Source: Sphingomonas_O antarctica
Lineage (GTDB): Bacteria > Pseudomonadota > Alphaproteobacteria > Sphingomonadales > Sphingomonadaceae
Direction of reading: 5' to 3'
DNA: 64,000 bases
NCBI RefSeq assembly: GCF_965137005.1
Contig: NZ_CBCRXM010000009.1
Location: forward strand, 1-64,000
A program made the translations under genes and the position numbers. The notes below the pieces were generated by a model, which searched no databases, was not told the DNA's origin, and was given only the letters and a program-made list of their open reading frames with translations. Shown piece after piece: positions 1-10,700 of this stretch (positions are counted from its first letter, which is position 1; each line of letters opens with the position of its first letter).

Positions 1-201
1 CTGGGCTGGACGCTCGCTGCCTCGTCATCGCTGGTGTCACAACCGAACGGTTTTGACACAAGGCGGAACAGCAGCTTACGTCACCTTGACGCCTGAAAGC
101 AGACCGAGAACTAACCACCCAATTGCAGACATTCGGTCACCGACCCCCGATCAATTGAAATAAGTCTGCCCCAAACCGCTGCGAACAGCTACGGCGCCCC
201 C

Positions 202-972
202 ATGCGCATTCTCCTGACCAATGACGACGGCATTCACGCGCCCGGGCTCGACGTGCTCGAAACCATCGCCCGCACGCTCAGCGACGACATCTGGATCGTC
301 GCGCCCAGCGAGGAGCAATCGGGCGCAGGCCATTCGCTGACGCTCTCCCGCCCCGTCCGCCTACGCAAGCATGAGGACCGCCGCTTCTCGGTCAGCGGCA
401 CGCCGACCGATGCCGTGATGATGGCGCTGCAGGTCGTCGACGGCGGCCTGAAGCCCGATCTGATCCTGTCAGGCGTTAACCGCGGCGCGAACCTGGCCGA
501 GGACGTCACCTATTCGGGCACCGTCTCCGCCGCGATGGAAGGCACGCTCGCGGGCGTCCGCTCGATCGCGCTGAGCCAGGTCGATGCCCGCGAAGGCATG
601 GGCGACGCCGTGCCCTTCGCCGCGGCCGAGGCGTGGGGCGCACGCGTCCTCAAACCGCTGATCGACGCGCCGATGAACCCGCGCACCCTCGTCAACGTCA
701 ACTTCCCCGCGCTCGCACCCGATGCCGTGCGCGGGGTCAAGGTCGTGACGCAGGGCTTTCACGATTACGGCCGCAGCCAGATCGTCCAGGGCACCGATCC
801 GCGCGGTTACCCCTATTACTGGTTCGGTCTCGGCAGCGTCCCGCACACGCCCGGCCACGACACCGATCTCGAGGCGATCGCCGACGGCTTCATCACCGTC
901 ACGCCGCTGCACCTCGACCTGACGCATTATGCCAGCATGACGATGCTCGAGGATGCTTTCACACAGTCCTGA
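202..972 (+). CDS. surE: 5'/3'-nucleotidase SurE
   Basis: SurE is a metal-dependent nucleoside-monophosphate phosphatase of the cytoplasm, linked to stationary-phase and stress survival. The protein is 256 residues, the usual family length. The N-terminus carries the metal-binding motif MRILLTNDDGIHAPG, followed by the SGAGHSLTLSRP and SGVNRGANLAEDVTYSGTV blocks that form the active-site pocket. The start is fixed by MRILLTNDDG, since nothing upstream resembles the family. No strong Shine-Dalgarno is visible before the ATG. The 201 bases before it contain no convincing gene. The next gene points towards it, with only about 10 bases between the two stop codons. Confidence 0.97.
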   Translation: MRILLTNDDGIHAPGLDVLETIARTLSDDIWIVAPSEEQSGAGHSLTLSRPVRLRKHEDRRFSVSGTPTDAVMMALQVVDGGLKPDLILSGVNRGANLAEDVTYSGTVSAAMEGTLAGVRSIALSQVDAREGMGDAVPFAAAEAWGARVLKPLIDAPMNPRTLVNVNFPALAPDAVRGVKVVTQGFHDYGRSQIVQGTDPRGYPYYWFGLGSVPHTPGHDTDLEAIADGFITVTPLHLDLTHYASMTMLEDAFTQS

Positions 973-982
973 AACGCCAGCG

Positions 983-1909
983 TTACGCCGTGCGCAACCC
1001 CCGCCCCACCCGCCGTCGCAACCGACTGCCGATTGCGCCGAAGCCCGTGAGCAGCAGCGCCCATGTCGCCGGTTCGGGGATTGCGGGCAAAACATAGCTT
1101 TGGCCGCTCGTGGAAGTAACGCTCCCATCGGGCGTCAGGACGGTCAGATAGGTGTGTGCGGTGTTGAACGCGTCGAATGACGTGCTGCCCGTGCTCAACG
1201 CGGAGGCATACGGATTGTAATAAATCGAAACGCCATCCAGCACAGCGGTCAAATACCGGATTTGTCCGACCGGCAGAAGGATTTGCTGTTCGATAACATT
1301 CCGCCCGACGTGAAGAAGGGTGGTATTAGACTGGCATTGGGCGTCCTGGCCGAGCGTGCTGGCGCTGGCGGTGCCGCACGCATTGGCCAAACTCACATCG
1401 CTGTTCTTGACACTTGAAAAGAACGAGACCTTGCTGCTCGTCGTCGGATAGAGGCCACCGACCGTCGCCGACAGATCATGAATGTCGATGATCTGTGTGA
1501 CCTTGACCAAGGCACTGGTACCGTTCGCCTGACCGGGAACGACGATCGTGAAGCCGTCAGTCCATTCAGCGTGTGAAGTGCCGTCGACCCTGAACAGCGG
1601 TGCACCGCCGATGAGTGCATTCGACGATCCGCTCAAATCGCCGCTGATTCCGAGCGATCCGTAGGATGCCCGCGCGCTCATCGTCGCGGTATATCCGTTC
1701 GCCCCGATTGCCGATCCGCTCGCGGTCTTTGTCGCGCCCGACTGATAGCCGCCTTCGCTCCCTGCGCCGCCGTTCCCCGAGCAGTTCGTCTGCCCGCTGC
1801 CGAAATGTGTCGCAACACAGTTCACGCTGACGGCCGTGTCGGCGAACGCAGCAGTCGAGCTCAGCATAAGGACAGCAGCTGCTGCCCCCGCAACGCGTAG
1901 ATTATTCAT
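983..1909 (-). CDS. PEPxxWA-CTERM sorting domain protein
   Basis: Predicted exported protein of 308 residues. Residues 1-24 form a signal peptide (MNNLRVAGAAAAVLMLSS, cut after AFA). The C-terminus has the tripartite sorting tail: the motif IPEPATWALLLTGFG, a short hydrophobic stretch and an arginine-rich end. In the family this tail is recognised by an exosortase-type enzyme; none is encoded in this window. The middle is rich in Ser, Thr and Gly and has no domain I recognise. I chose the ATG at 1909 because it begins the signal peptide and follows GGGGGATCACC; a start eight codons earlier would spoil the signal peptide. It is divergent from rimO. Confidence 0.85.
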   Translation of the reverse strand: MNNLRVAGAAAAVLMLSSTAAFADTAVSVNCVATHFGSGQTNCSGNGGAGSEGGYQSGATKTASGSAIGANGYTATMSARASYGSLGISGDLSGSSNALIGGAPLFRVDGTSHAEWTDGFTIVVPGQANGTSALVKVTQIIDIHDLSATVGGLYPTTSSKVSFFSSVKNSDVSLANACGTASASTLGQDAQCQSNTTLLHVGRNVIEQQILLPVGQIRYLTAVLDGVSIYYNPYASALSTGSTSFDAFNTAHTYLTVLTPDGSVTSTSGQSYVLPAIPEPATWALLLTGFGAIGSRLRRRVGRGLRTA

Positions 1910-2055
1910 GGTGATCCCCCGATTCCATGACACACCAAGCAGCGTGGTTGATACAGGTCAAGTTTTTGATGACCGCGCTCTCGGGCAATCTTGGACGGCG
2001 TTGCACCCGAGGTAGCAAAATTTGCCAAAGGCGTCTAAGCAATCTTCTTCCCGTC

Positions 2056-3420
2056 ATGGCCACAATTCTCCCCACCCCGCCCAAGGTCGGCATGGTTTCG
2101 CTCGGCTGTCCGAAGAACCTTGTCGATAGCGAGCGCATTCTCGGCAAGCTGCGCAGCGATGGCTATGGCGTGTCGCCCGATTACGCCGGCGCGGACGTCG
2201 TGCTGGTCAACACTTGTGGCTTCCTCGACAGTGCGAAGGAAGAAAGCCTCGAAGCGATCGGCGAAGCCATTGCCGAAAACGGCCGCGTCATCGTCACCGG
2301 CTGCATGGGCAAGGAAGCGGATATGATCCGCGCGCGCTTCCCGCAAGTCCTCGCAATCACCGGCGCGCATCAGTACGAACAGGTCGTCTCGGCGGTTTAC
2401 GAGGCCGCCCCGCCCGCGCGCTCGCCGTATCTCGATCTGGTCCCCGGCGCCGCGGTCGAGGAAACCTGGCTCGCCGACAAACTGACCCCGCGTCACTACA
2501 GCTATTTGAAGATTTCCGAAGGCTGCAATCATCGCTGCAGCTTCTGCATCATCCCGCAATTGCGCGGCGATCTGGTCAGCCGCCGCCCGGATGCGATCCT
2601 TCGAGAGGCGGAAAAGCTGGTTCAGGCGGGCACGCGCGAATTGCTGGTGATCAGCCAGGACACGTCGGCCTACGGCGTCGATATCAAGCATCTGCCACGC
2701 GCCTGGCACGGCAACGAAGTCCGCGCGCACATGACCGATTTGTCGGCGGCGCTCGGCACGCTCTCGACGCCCGAGACGCCGGTGTGGGTCCGCCTCCACT
2801 ACGTCTACCCGTATCCGCACGTCGATCAGGTCATTCCGCTGATGGCCCAGGGGCTGATCACGCCGTACCTCGACATCCCGTTCCAGCATGCCAGCCGCGA
2901 CGTGTTGAAGCGCATGCGCCGGCCCGCCAACGAGGCGAAAGTGCTCGAACGCATTCACAAATGGCGCGACATCTGTCCCGACATCGCGATCCGCTCGACT
3001 TTCGTGGTGGGCTTCCCCGGCGAAACCGAGGCGGACTTCCAATACCTCATGGACTGGCTGACCGAAGCCCAACTCGACCGCGTCGGCGCGTTCCGCTTCG
3101 AACCCGTTGAGGGTGCTGCGGCCAATGCCCTGCCCGATCCGGTGCCCGAGCACATCAAAGAAGAACGCTACGCGCGCCTGATGGAACTGACCGCGCGCAT
3201 CAGCGCGGACAAGCTCGCGGCAAAGGTCGGCCGCACCCTTCCCGTCATCATCGACGAGGTCGACGACGAAGGCGGCGCGACGGGACGGTCACAAGCCGAC
3301 GCGCCCGAAATCGACGGCCACGTCCTGCTGCGCGATGCAGGCGGCTTGGCCAGCGGCGACATCGTCCAGGTGACGATCGAGGATGCCGACGAGCACGATC
3401 TTTACGGCGTGCCGGCCTAA
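2056..3420 (+). CDS. rimO: Ribosomal protein S12 methylthiotransferase RimO
   Basis: Radical-SAM enzyme that adds a methylthio group to the beta-carbon of an aspartate in ribosomal protein S12. It has 454 residues. The N-terminal UPF0004 domain shows three cluster cysteines in SLGCPKNLVDSE, VLVNTCGF and VTGCMG. The radical-SAM core has the CxxxCxxC motif EGCNHRCSFCIIPQLRG. The C-terminal TRAM domain follows the segment VIIDEVDDEGG. The start MATILPTPPKVGMVSLG is chosen by homology; the frame stays open 43 codons upstream, but that part is not family-like. No clear ribosome-binding site is seen. Its stop overlaps the stop of the convergent next gene by four bases (CTAA). Confidence 0.96.
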   Translation: MATILPTPPKVGMVSLGCPKNLVDSERILGKLRSDGYGVSPDYAGADVVLVNTCGFLDSAKEESLEAIGEAIAENGRVIVTGCMGKEADMIRARFPQVLAITGAHQYEQVVSAVYEAAPPARSPYLDLVPGAAVEETWLADKLTPRHYSYLKISEGCNHRCSFCIIPQLRGDLVSRRPDAILREAEKLVQAGTRELLVISQDTSAYGVDIKHLPRAWHGNEVRAHMTDLSAALGTLSTPETPVWVRLHYVYPYPHVDQVIPLMAQGLITPYLDIPFQHASRDVLKRMRRPANEAKVLERIHKWRDICPDIAIRSTFVVGFPGETEADFQYLMDWLTEAQLDRVGAFRFEPVEGAAANALPDPVPEHIKEERYARLMELTARISADKLAAKVGRTLPVIIDEVDDEGGATGRSQADAPEIDGHVLLRDAGGLASGDIVQVTIEDADEHDLYGVPA

Positions 3421-4814
3421 TATCCGAAGGCGTCGATCCACGGTTGCAGGATCGGCATGACCGGCGCCAGTTCGGACTCATACCGCCGCCACTGCGCGCG
3501 CCCGTCATACAGCCCGCGCCGCACCTGCGTCTGGCTAGCGGTCGAAACCCCGCGCCGCTCGGCGGTCTTGTCGAAGCGGCGCAAATCGTCGCTCCAGTCG
3601 ATCCCGATAAAGCGACACAACGCCTGCGTCGTCGCGTCGAAATCGCCGACCAAAGCCTCGTAACGCAACTCATGCGCCGCGAGCGGCAATGCCGCGAGGC
3701 AATCCCGCTGAAGTCGCATCAGTGCATCGTAATGCCGCGCGACACCCGCCAGCGTCGTGAACTGATACGCCGCCGCCGTCGGCGCGAAGCTCGTCCGGAA
3801 ACAACTCAGCACCACGTCGCGCGGATCGCGGCGCATCACGACGATTTTCGCCTGCGGAAACAGTCGCGCGATCATCGGCAGGCGGCTGCCCTTCAACGGG
3901 TCCATATCGACGAACGTCTGCGCGTCGGGCGCGATGCCCCCCGCACGGACCCGCCGCCAATAGGCTTCGCGCCACGGAGCGAGACCTGCGGCATCCAAAC
4001 GCGTCAGCCCGACGAGTTTGTCCGGCGGATCGAGAAATTCGCGATCTGCTTCGCGCAAAGTCGGACTTTCTTCCGACGCGGCGACGCCCGGCGCACTGGC
4101 CAGAATGTTTTCGACGAGCGTCGTTCCCGACCGCGGATAGCCGAGCAGAAATACGTGATTGGGCGTAGCGCCGGCAATCGTGGCGGGTGCGGCGCTCCAC
4201 GCCTCCGGCGCAACGCTGGCAAATGTTTTGGCGATTTCGTCGACGAATTGGGTCAGCGGCAGCTGACCGGCAAACCGCTCCGCATGAACTTCGGCGAACA
4301 GCGCCTTGGATCGGGCATATGCCGCAAAAGCCTCGGCCGGGCGATCGAGCTTGTCGAGCACGTCGCCCAACAATCCGCCCGCGATCATCTGTTCTTCCGG
4401 TGCGATATCGCTGCGTGCGAGCACCCGTTGCAGACGATCCTCCGCATCCGAATACCCGCGCGCTTCGACGTCGCAGCGGGCGAGCGCGATCTCGGCCGTC
4501 GGCTCGCCCGGCGCGAGTTGCAGCGCCGCCCCGGCGGCGGCCCTCGCACCGTCGTAATCGCCCTTCCGTACTGCCACCGAAGCATAGCCCGCCAAGGGCG
4601 CCGCGCCCCCGCCCAGCCGTGCCGCCTCCGCATAGCTGTGGAGCGCATTGTCGAGCGACCCGCCGAAATCGAACACGTAGCCGCGCTCGAGCCAGATATC
4701 CGGATCGCCGGGCGTCAGCCGCGCCGCGTGGTCGAGCAAGCGGATCGCCGCCGAGAAATTGCCCTCCCGCCGCAAGGCGCTCCCCTGCGCCAGCAGCGTT
4801 GCCGCGTCGGTCAC
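3417..4814 (-). CDS. TPR-containing sulfotransferase
   Basis: Protein of 465 residues. Residues 1 to about 170 are alanine-rich helices in tetratricopeptide style (for example LAQGSALRREGNFSAAIRLL and YAEAARLGGG). The C-terminal half is a sulfotransferase: the PAPS 5'-phosphosulfate loop GYPRSGTTLVE lies at residues 225-235 and the 3'-phosphate motif VVMRRDPRDVVLSCFR follows. The acceptor substrate cannot be read from the sequence. The start is a GTG at 4814, overlapping the stop of the upstream acyl-CoA ligase as GTGA, so the two are probably translationally coupled. Proteins of this architecture are common in sphingomonads, often annotated only as sulfotransferase family. Confidence 0.88.
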   Translation of the reverse strand: MTDAATLLAQGSALRREGNFSAAIRLLDHAARLTPGDPDIWLERGYVFDFGGSLDNALHSYAEAARLGGGAAPLAGYASVAVRKGDYDGARAAAGAALQLAPGEPTAEIALARCDVEARGYSDAEDRLQRVLARSDIAPEEQMIAGGLLGDVLDKLDRPAEAFAAYARSKALFAEVHAERFAGQLPLTQFVDEIAKTFASVAPEAWSAAPATIAGATPNHVFLLGYPRSGTTLVENILASAPGVAASEESPTLREADREFLDPPDKLVGLTRLDAAGLAPWREAYWRRVRAGGIAPDAQTFVDMDPLKGSRLPMIARLFPQAKIVVMRRDPRDVVLSCFRTSFAPTAAAYQFTTLAGVARHYDALMRLQRDCLAALPLAAHELRYEALVGDFDATTQALCRFIGIDWSDDLRRFDKTAERRGVSTASQTQVRRGLYDGRAQWRRYESELAPVMPILQPWIDAFGY

Positions 4815-6400
4815 GAGCTCAGGCGGTAATCGCGATACTGTTCGCGCAGCGCGGTCTTCAGGATTTTGCCGGTGCCGGTGTGCGGCAATTCGTCGACGAA
4901 CAGGACTTCGTCGGGCAACCACCATTTGGCGACATGCTGGGTCAAATGCGCGCGCATCTTGACCGCGCAGACGTCCGCACCGGGCTTGCGCACCACCAGC
5001 AGGATCGGGCGCTCGTCCCATTTGTCATGCTTCACGCCGATTGCCGCCGCCTCGGCCACGCCCTCGCAACCGACCGCGGCATTTTCCAGTTCGACCGACG
5101 AAATCCATTCGCCGCCCGATTTGATCACGTCCTTGCTGCGGTCGGTGATCTGCATCGTCCCGTCGGAATGGAGGATCGCGACGTCGCCGGTGTCGAACCA
5201 CTGGCCGTCCTCGACGGCGTCCTCCTCGGCTTTGAAGTAACGCTTCACGACCCAAGGCCCACGGATTTGCAGCCTTCCCGAGGTCTGGCCATCACGCGGC
5301 AACGCCACACCGTCATCGTCGATCACCTGCAGTTCGACGCCGAACGGCACCTGACCCTGTTTGGAGATGCGGTCGAGCTTCTGATCGTGGCTGTAATCGT
5401 CCCAGTCGGGCGGCGGCGCACCGGCGGTGCCGATCGGCGAGGTTTCGGTCATGCCCCACAGATGTTTGACCTCGATGCCCATGCCCATGATCCGTTCGAT
5501 CATGGCACGCGGCGCGGCCGACCCGCCGATCGTCACTTGTTGCAGATGGCGAGGCGCTTCGCCCGTCGCGTCGATATGCCCGAACATCGCCAGCCAGACG
5601 GTGGGCACGCCAGCCGAATGCGTGACCTTTTCTCGATTCATCAGATCGCACAACACGGCCGCGTCGTTGGTTACCGAATAAACGAATTTCACGCCTGCCA
5701 GTGCTCCGGCGAATGGCAGGCCCCACGCAGCGGCGTGAAACATCGGTACGATCGGCAGGACGACCGCGCGGGCACCGAGATTGAAAACCGCGGGCGCCAC
5801 CTCCGCCATCGCGTGGAGCATCGTCGAGCGGTGCTCGTACAGCACACCCTTGGGATTTCCGGTCGTGCCGCTGGTGTAGCACAGCATGCACGGGTCGCGC
5901 TCGTCACCCATGTGCCAGCGATAGTCCGCATCCCCAGTCGCGATCAGCGCCGGATAACCAGAGTCGTCATCGAACACGACGAAATGTTCGACCGTGGTCA
6001 GCTGCGACCGGATGCGATCGATCACCGGCTGGAACTGTCTGTCGTACAACAGCACGCGGTCCTCGGCATGATTGATGATGTAGACCAATTGCTCGTCGAA
6101 CAGTCGCACGTTGACCGTGTGGATCACCCCGCCGCACCCTATCGCGCCATACCAGGCGACGAGATGCCGATGATGGTTCATCGCCAGCGTCGCCACCCGG
6201 TCGCCCGGCCGCACTCCCAGCCTCGCCAGCGCCGACGCCAGCTTGCGCGCTTCGACCGCGATCCCCGACCAATTGGTCCGCTCGATCCGCCCGTCGGCCC
6301 AGCGCGTGACGATCTCGCGCCCGCCCGCCTCGCGTTCGGCATGATCGATCAGGTGCGTGACCCTGAGCGCCCAGTCCTGCATTCCACCCAGCATCGCCAT
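4811..6400 (-). CDS. AMP-binding acyl-CoA synthetase (fatty-acid CoA ligase)
   Basis: ANL-superfamily adenylating enzyme of 529 residues that activates a carboxylic acid through an acyl-AMP to its CoA thioester. The phosphate-binding loop YTSGTTGNPKGVLYEH lies near residue 175. The ATP motif WGMTETSPIGT, the hinge region TGDVAILHSDG and ITDRSKDVIKSGGEWISS follow. The catalytic lysine region LPHTGTGKILKT is close to the C-terminus. Similarity is to medium/long-chain FadD-like ligases; the chain-length preference cannot be assigned. The start has GGAG seven bases upstream. The downstream sulfotransferase overlaps by four bases. An unusually long reading frame runs antisense through both genes; I regard it as a GC-rich shadow. 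Confidence 0.92.
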   Translation of the reverse strand: MAMLGGMQDWALRVTHLIDHAEREAGGREIVTRWADGRIERTNWSGIAVEARKLASALARLGVRPGDRVATLAMNHHRHLVAWYGAIGCGGVIHTVNVRLFDEQLVYIINHAEDRVLLYDRQFQPVIDRIRSQLTTVEHFVVFDDDSGYPALIATGDADYRWHMGDERDPCMLCYTSGTTGNPKGVLYEHRSTMLHAMAEVAPAVFNLGARAVVLPIVPMFHAAAWGLPFAGALAGVKFVYSVTNDAAVLCDLMNREKVTHSAGVPTVWLAMFGHIDATGEAPRHLQQVTIGGSAAPRAMIERIMGMGIEVKHLWGMTETSPIGTAGAPPPDWDDYSHDQKLDRISKQGQVPFGVELQVIDDDGVALPRDGQTSGRLQIRGPWVVKRYFKAEEDAVEDGQWFDTGDVAILHSDGTMQITDRSKDVIKSGGEWISSVELENAAVGCEGVAEAAAIGVKHDKWDERPILLVVRKPGADVCAVKMRAHLTQHVAKWWLPDEVLFVDELPHTGTGKILKTALREQYRDYRLSS

Positions 6401-6463
6401 TCACACGTCTCCTGCCGTCATCTATGTCACGGCATCGCGGGCACACGCAACGGGAGGACGTCG

Positions 6464-7201
6464 ATGGGAAATGTCGCAAGCAAGCGCGAGGCGTTCCGGC
6501 GCCTGCACGACGGCAGCTGTTTCCTCCTCCCCAACCCATGGGATATCGGCAGCACCAAGCGCCTCGAAGCCGCCGGATTTCCCGCGCTGGCGACGTCCAG
6601 CGCCGCCGCCGCCTGGGCATTGGGCAAGCAGGATTACGAGATCACCGCCGAGGACGCGCTGGTCCACTGTGCCCTGATCGCGGGCGCGACCGACCTGCCC
6701 GTCAACGCCGATTTCGAGAACGGCTTTTCGAACGAGCCCGAAGAGGTCGCCGAAAATGTCGAGCGTGTGGTCAGAACGGGGATTGCGGGTTTGTCGATCG
6801 AGGACCGCGCGCGCGGCAACGACTTGCGGGATTTGGACAATGCCGTGGCCTGCGTTCGTGCCGCCAAATTCGCCTGTGGCGACGCGTTGCTGGTCGCGCG
6901 CTGCGAAGCCTATCTGGTCGGGCGCAACGACCTGGGCTTCACCATCGAGCGGTTGCAGGCCTTTGCCGAAGCGGGTGCGGACTGCCTCTACGCGCCCGGT
7001 GTCACCGACCCTACGGACATCGCGCGGATCGTCGAAGCGGTCGCGCCGCTGCCCGTCAACGTACTGCTTTACGGCGGACTGACCGCGCGCGCCGCAGCCG
7101 ATGCGGGCGCCCGCCGGATCAGCCTGGGCGGCGCATTGGCGTGGAAGGCCTGGACCGCGTTCGATGCGGCGGCGGCGGAATTCGCCACCTCGCTCGACTA
7201 A
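6464..7201 (+). CDS. Isocitrate lyase/PEP mutase family protein
   Basis: TIM-barrel enzyme of 245 residues in the isocitrate lyase/phosphoenolpyruvate mutase superfamily (C-C or P-C bond lyases and mutases). Visible family motifs are LLPNPWDIGSTKRLEAAGF at the N-terminus, the metal-binding acidic segment NADFENGF, SIEDRARGND and VARCEAYLVG. The protein is short like the uncharacterised oxaloacetase/PEP-mutase-like group rather than true isocitrate lyase, and it has no KKCGH motif. The substrate is unknown. The start at 6464 has a good GGGAGG ribosome-binding site; the frame continues far upstream only as an antisense shadow. Its stop overlaps that of the next convergent gene by CTAA. Confidence 0.88.
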   Translation: MGNVASKREAFRRLHDGSCFLLPNPWDIGSTKRLEAAGFPALATSSAAAAWALGKQDYEITAEDALVHCALIAGATDLPVNADFENGFSNEPEEVAENVERVVRTGIAGLSIEDRARGNDLRDLDNAVACVRAAKFACGDALLVARCEAYLVGRNDLGFTIERLQAFAEAGADCLYAPGVTDPTDIARIVEAVAPLPVNVLLYGGLTARAAADAGARRISLGGALAWKAWTAFDAAAAEFATSLD

Positions 7202-7713
7202 GCGGACAGCGCGAGATGCCGCGGGCGGCGGCGCAGCGCCACGCCCGCCGCGCCGAACCCGGCCAGCATCAGCGCCCAGCTCGCCGGCTCGGGCACACCA
7301 CCCGTCGGGAGCGTCGCGCCGTTGGTGATCGTCAATGTGCCGACGGGGGGCCCGCCGCCGAAATCCGACAGGTCGAACACGCCGTTGTAGAAGGTCGGCG
7401 CCGCGGTCGTGCCGCCGAACAACTGCGCGCTGTAATAAGCGACAAAACCGTTCAGGAATCCGCCGCCATCGGCGTCGGAATAAAACGTGTAATCGGCATC
7501 ATAGACCAATGGCTGACCGAATTGCCCCGTTTCGTGCGTCGACACGCCATCGATTTCGAAGGTCTTGGCCGACGAAAAATCCGGCGTCGGCGATGTCGCG
7601 ATATTGAAGGTAAACGGACGGTCCGAACCATCATAGCGGACAAACGAAAAATCCGCAGCAAACGCCGGAACCGGCATCATCAGCACCGCCAGCGCAGCGA
7701 TCTTACGCATCAT
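7198..7713 (-). CDS. PEPxxWA-CTERM sorting domain protein
   Basis: Exported protein of 171 residues. It starts MMRKIAALAVLMMPVPAFAA, a short signal peptide. The C-terminus has GGVPEPASWALMLAGFG, a hydrophobic segment and the basic end LRRRPRHLALSA. The middle is aromatic- and aspartate-rich (for example FYSDADGGGF) and is not a domain I can name. The start at 7713 or 7710 follows GGGAGACTGGTG. It is convergent with the lyase-like gene, the stops sharing four bases. It lies between a metabolic gene and dnaE, with no exosortase nearby. Confidence 0.83.
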   Translation of the reverse strand: MMRKIAALAVLMMPVPAFAADFSFVRYDGSDRPFTFNIATSPTPDFSSAKTFEIDGVSTHETGQFGQPLVYDADYTFYSDADGGGFLNGFVAYYSAQLFGGTTAAPTFYNGVFDLSDFGGGPPVGTLTITNGATLPTGGVPEPASWALMLAGFGAAGVALRRRPRHLALSA

Positions 7714-7773
7714 CACCAGTCTCCCAAAAAAGGAGAGCCTGACGCTCGAAACTGTTGGTGGCAAGATAGTTAA

Positions 7774-10700
7774 TCAGGACGCGAGCGCCAGTTTCGGGAC
7801 GTTGGTCAACGTCTCGACCGCCACCACACCGGCGACGGCGCCGAGCTGGTCGATCACTTCGCCGTCCAGCCGGAAATTGCGGCCCAGCGTGAGTTGCGCG
7901 ATCCCTTCCGCAAAGCGCGCCTCGGCATGCACCTCGCCGCGTCCGCCGACCCGCGTTGCGAGCAACGTCGCCAGCGCGGACAGATCGCCCGCCTTGTCGA
8001 TCACCAGCCTGATCGACAGTCTGGTTTCGCCCGCCAGCCCGTCGAGCGACCGCGCACCACGAATCGTCACGCGCGGTGTCTCCTCGCCCGCGCGGCGATC
8101 GAGTTCGACCTGCAGCAACTGGCACGCCCCGCTGCGCGCGGCCTCTTCCAGCGCCAGGCTCGGCGCATCGTCGAAACACGTCGCGACATATTGCCCGCTC
8201 GCATCGGACAGCGTCGCCATCAGATACCGCCGCCCGCGCGCCGACGTGCGCCAGCGCGCATCCTCGACCAGCGCCGCCAGCACGCCCGCAGTTCGCGCCC
8301 CCTCTTCGGGAGACGCCGCCGCGCACAATGCCGCATGACTGCGCGCGCCATGCGCCGACGCGGCGTGGCGATAACGATCGACCGGGTGCGCGGAGAAATA
8401 GAAACCGAACGCCTCCTTCTCCGACGTCATCCGCTCGGCCAGCGACCAACTGGCCGATTTGGGCAGCTTGATCGCGGTGACGGAGGCCTCTCCACCGAAC
8501 AGGCCGTGCTGCCCGCCGGTGCGTCGCTCTTCCGCCGAATTGGCGACGGCGAGCATCGTTTCGGCGACCGCAAACACGCCCGCCCGGTTTGGCTCGATGC
8601 CGTCGAAGGCGCCGCTGCCCGCCAAGGCTTCGAGCTGCCGCTTGTTGAGCATGCGCGGGGGCACGCGGTCGGCAAAATCGTCGATCGACTTGAATTTGCC
8701 GCCCGCTTCGCGCGTCGCGACCAGTTGCTCCATTGCGCCTTCACCGACACCCTTCAGCGCGGCGAGCGCATGGCGCACCGCCAGGCCATCCTCGGTCGTT
8801 TCGACGGTGAAATCCGCCCCGCTGGCATTGATGCACGGCGGCAGCATCGCGACGTTCGAGCGGCGCATATCGTCGACGAAGATTGCCAGCTTGTCGGTGT
8901 TGGTCCGGTCGAAGGCCATCGACGCGGCAAAGAAATCATGCGGGTAATGCACCTTGAGCCATGCGGTTTGATAGCTCAGCACCGCATAGGCCGCGGCGTG
9001 CGATTTGTTGAAGCCATAGCCGGCGAACTTGTCGATCAAGTCGAACAGTTCCGACGCCTTGCGCGGTTCGATTTCGTTGGCCGCACAGCCATCGATGAAG
9101 CGCTGGCGCTGCGCATCCATCTCCGCCTGGACCTTCTTGCCCATCGCCCGGCGCAACAGATCGGCCTCACCCAGCGAATAGCCGGCGAGGATCTGCGCCG
9201 CCTGCATCACCTGTTCCTGATAGACGATGACGCCATAGGTTTCGGCCAGCACCGTCTCCAGCAACGGGTGCGGGTAGAGGATATCCTCCTGCCCGTTCTT
9301 GCGACGGCCGAACATCGGGATATTGTCCATCGGGCCCGGACGATACAGCGCGCCGATCGCGATGATGTCCGCGAAACTGCTCGGCTTCACCCCCGCCAGC
9401 GCGCGGCGCATGCCTTCGGATTCCAGCTGGAACACCCCGACCGTGTCGCCGCGCTGGAGCAGTTGATAGACCGCTTCGTCGTCCCAGCCGAGCCGGTCGA
9501 GATCGGGCCGATGCCCCTCGCGCGCCTCGATCATGTCGAGCGCGCGGTGCAACACCGACAGCGTCTTCAATCCGAGAAAGTCGAACTTCACCAGCCCCGC
9601 CGCCTCGACATATTTCATGTCGAACTGCGTCACCGGCATGTCCGAACGCGGGTCGCGATACAGCGGCACCAACTGGTCGAGCGGGCGATCGCCGATCACC
9701 ACGCCCGCCGCATGGGTCGAGCTGTGGCGCGGTAACCCCTCGAGCTTCATCGCCAAGTCGAACAGGCGCTTGACCTCTTCGTCGTTCTTATAGGCGGCGG
9801 CCAATTCGCTGACACCGTTCAACGAACGGTCGAGCGTCCACGGATCGGTCGGGTGGTTGGGGATCAGCTTGGCGAGGCGGTCGACCTGGCCATAGCTCAT
9901 CTGCAGCACGCGCCCGGTGTCCTTGAGCACCGCGCGCGCCTTCAACCGCCCGAAGGTGATGATCTGCGCGACGTGATCGCGGCCATAGCGGCCCTGGACG
10001 TAGCGGATCACTTCCTCGCGCCGGGTTTCGCAGAAATCGATGTCGAAGTCGGGCATCGACACGCGTTCGGGATTGAGGAAACGCTCGAATAGCAGGCCGA
10101 GCTTGAGCGGATCGAGATCGGTGATGGTCAGCGACCACGCCACCACCGAACCCGCGCCCGAACCGCGACCCGGACCGACCGGAATCCCCTGTTCCTTCGC
10201 CCATTTGATGAAATCGGCAACGATCAGGAAGTAACCGGGAAAACCCATGCCGACGATGACGTCGAGCTCGAATTCGAGCCGGTCGCGATAGATTTGCACA
10301 TCGACATTGCCGGCCTGCTCCAGCCGGAGTTCCAGCCCCGCGCGCGCATCCACGCGCAATTGCTCGGCCTCGGCCGTGCGATCCCCCGCCAGGCTCGGCA
10401 GGATCGGCTTGCGATTGGGCGCCGACACCGCGCAGCGCCGCGCCACCACCAGCGTGTTGGCCAGCGCATCGGGCAAATCGCCGAACAGCGCCTGCATCGC
10501 TTCGATCGGCTTGATCCACGCCTCGGGCGACGATTTCGCGCGGTCGTCGCTGTCGACATACGCGCTGCCGGCGATGCACAGCATGATGTCGTGCGCCGCA
10601 TGGAATTCGGCATTGGCGTAGTGCGCGGGGTTGGTCGCGACCACCGGCACTTCCATGTCGTCGGCGAGCCCGACCAGGGCGGCCTCGGCCTGCCCCTCGA

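Noticed and set aside
1..201. Possible gene or tRNA at the left edge
   Set aside because: No frame with a start and ribosome-binding site and no cloverleaf could be found; only a short antisense frame is open.
4187..6463. Open frame of about 760 codons on the plus strand, antisense to the sulfotransferase and acyl-CoA ligase and running into the lyase-like gene
   Set aside because: The composition is Arg/Pro/Ala-rich noise, it mirrors the codon pattern of the two real genes, and the true downstream start at 6464 has its own ribosome-binding site.
7894..9735. Long plus-strand frame (613 codons) antisense to dnaE
   Set aside because: A typical GC-rich shadow of a long gene; the DnaE protein is unmistakable on the other strand.
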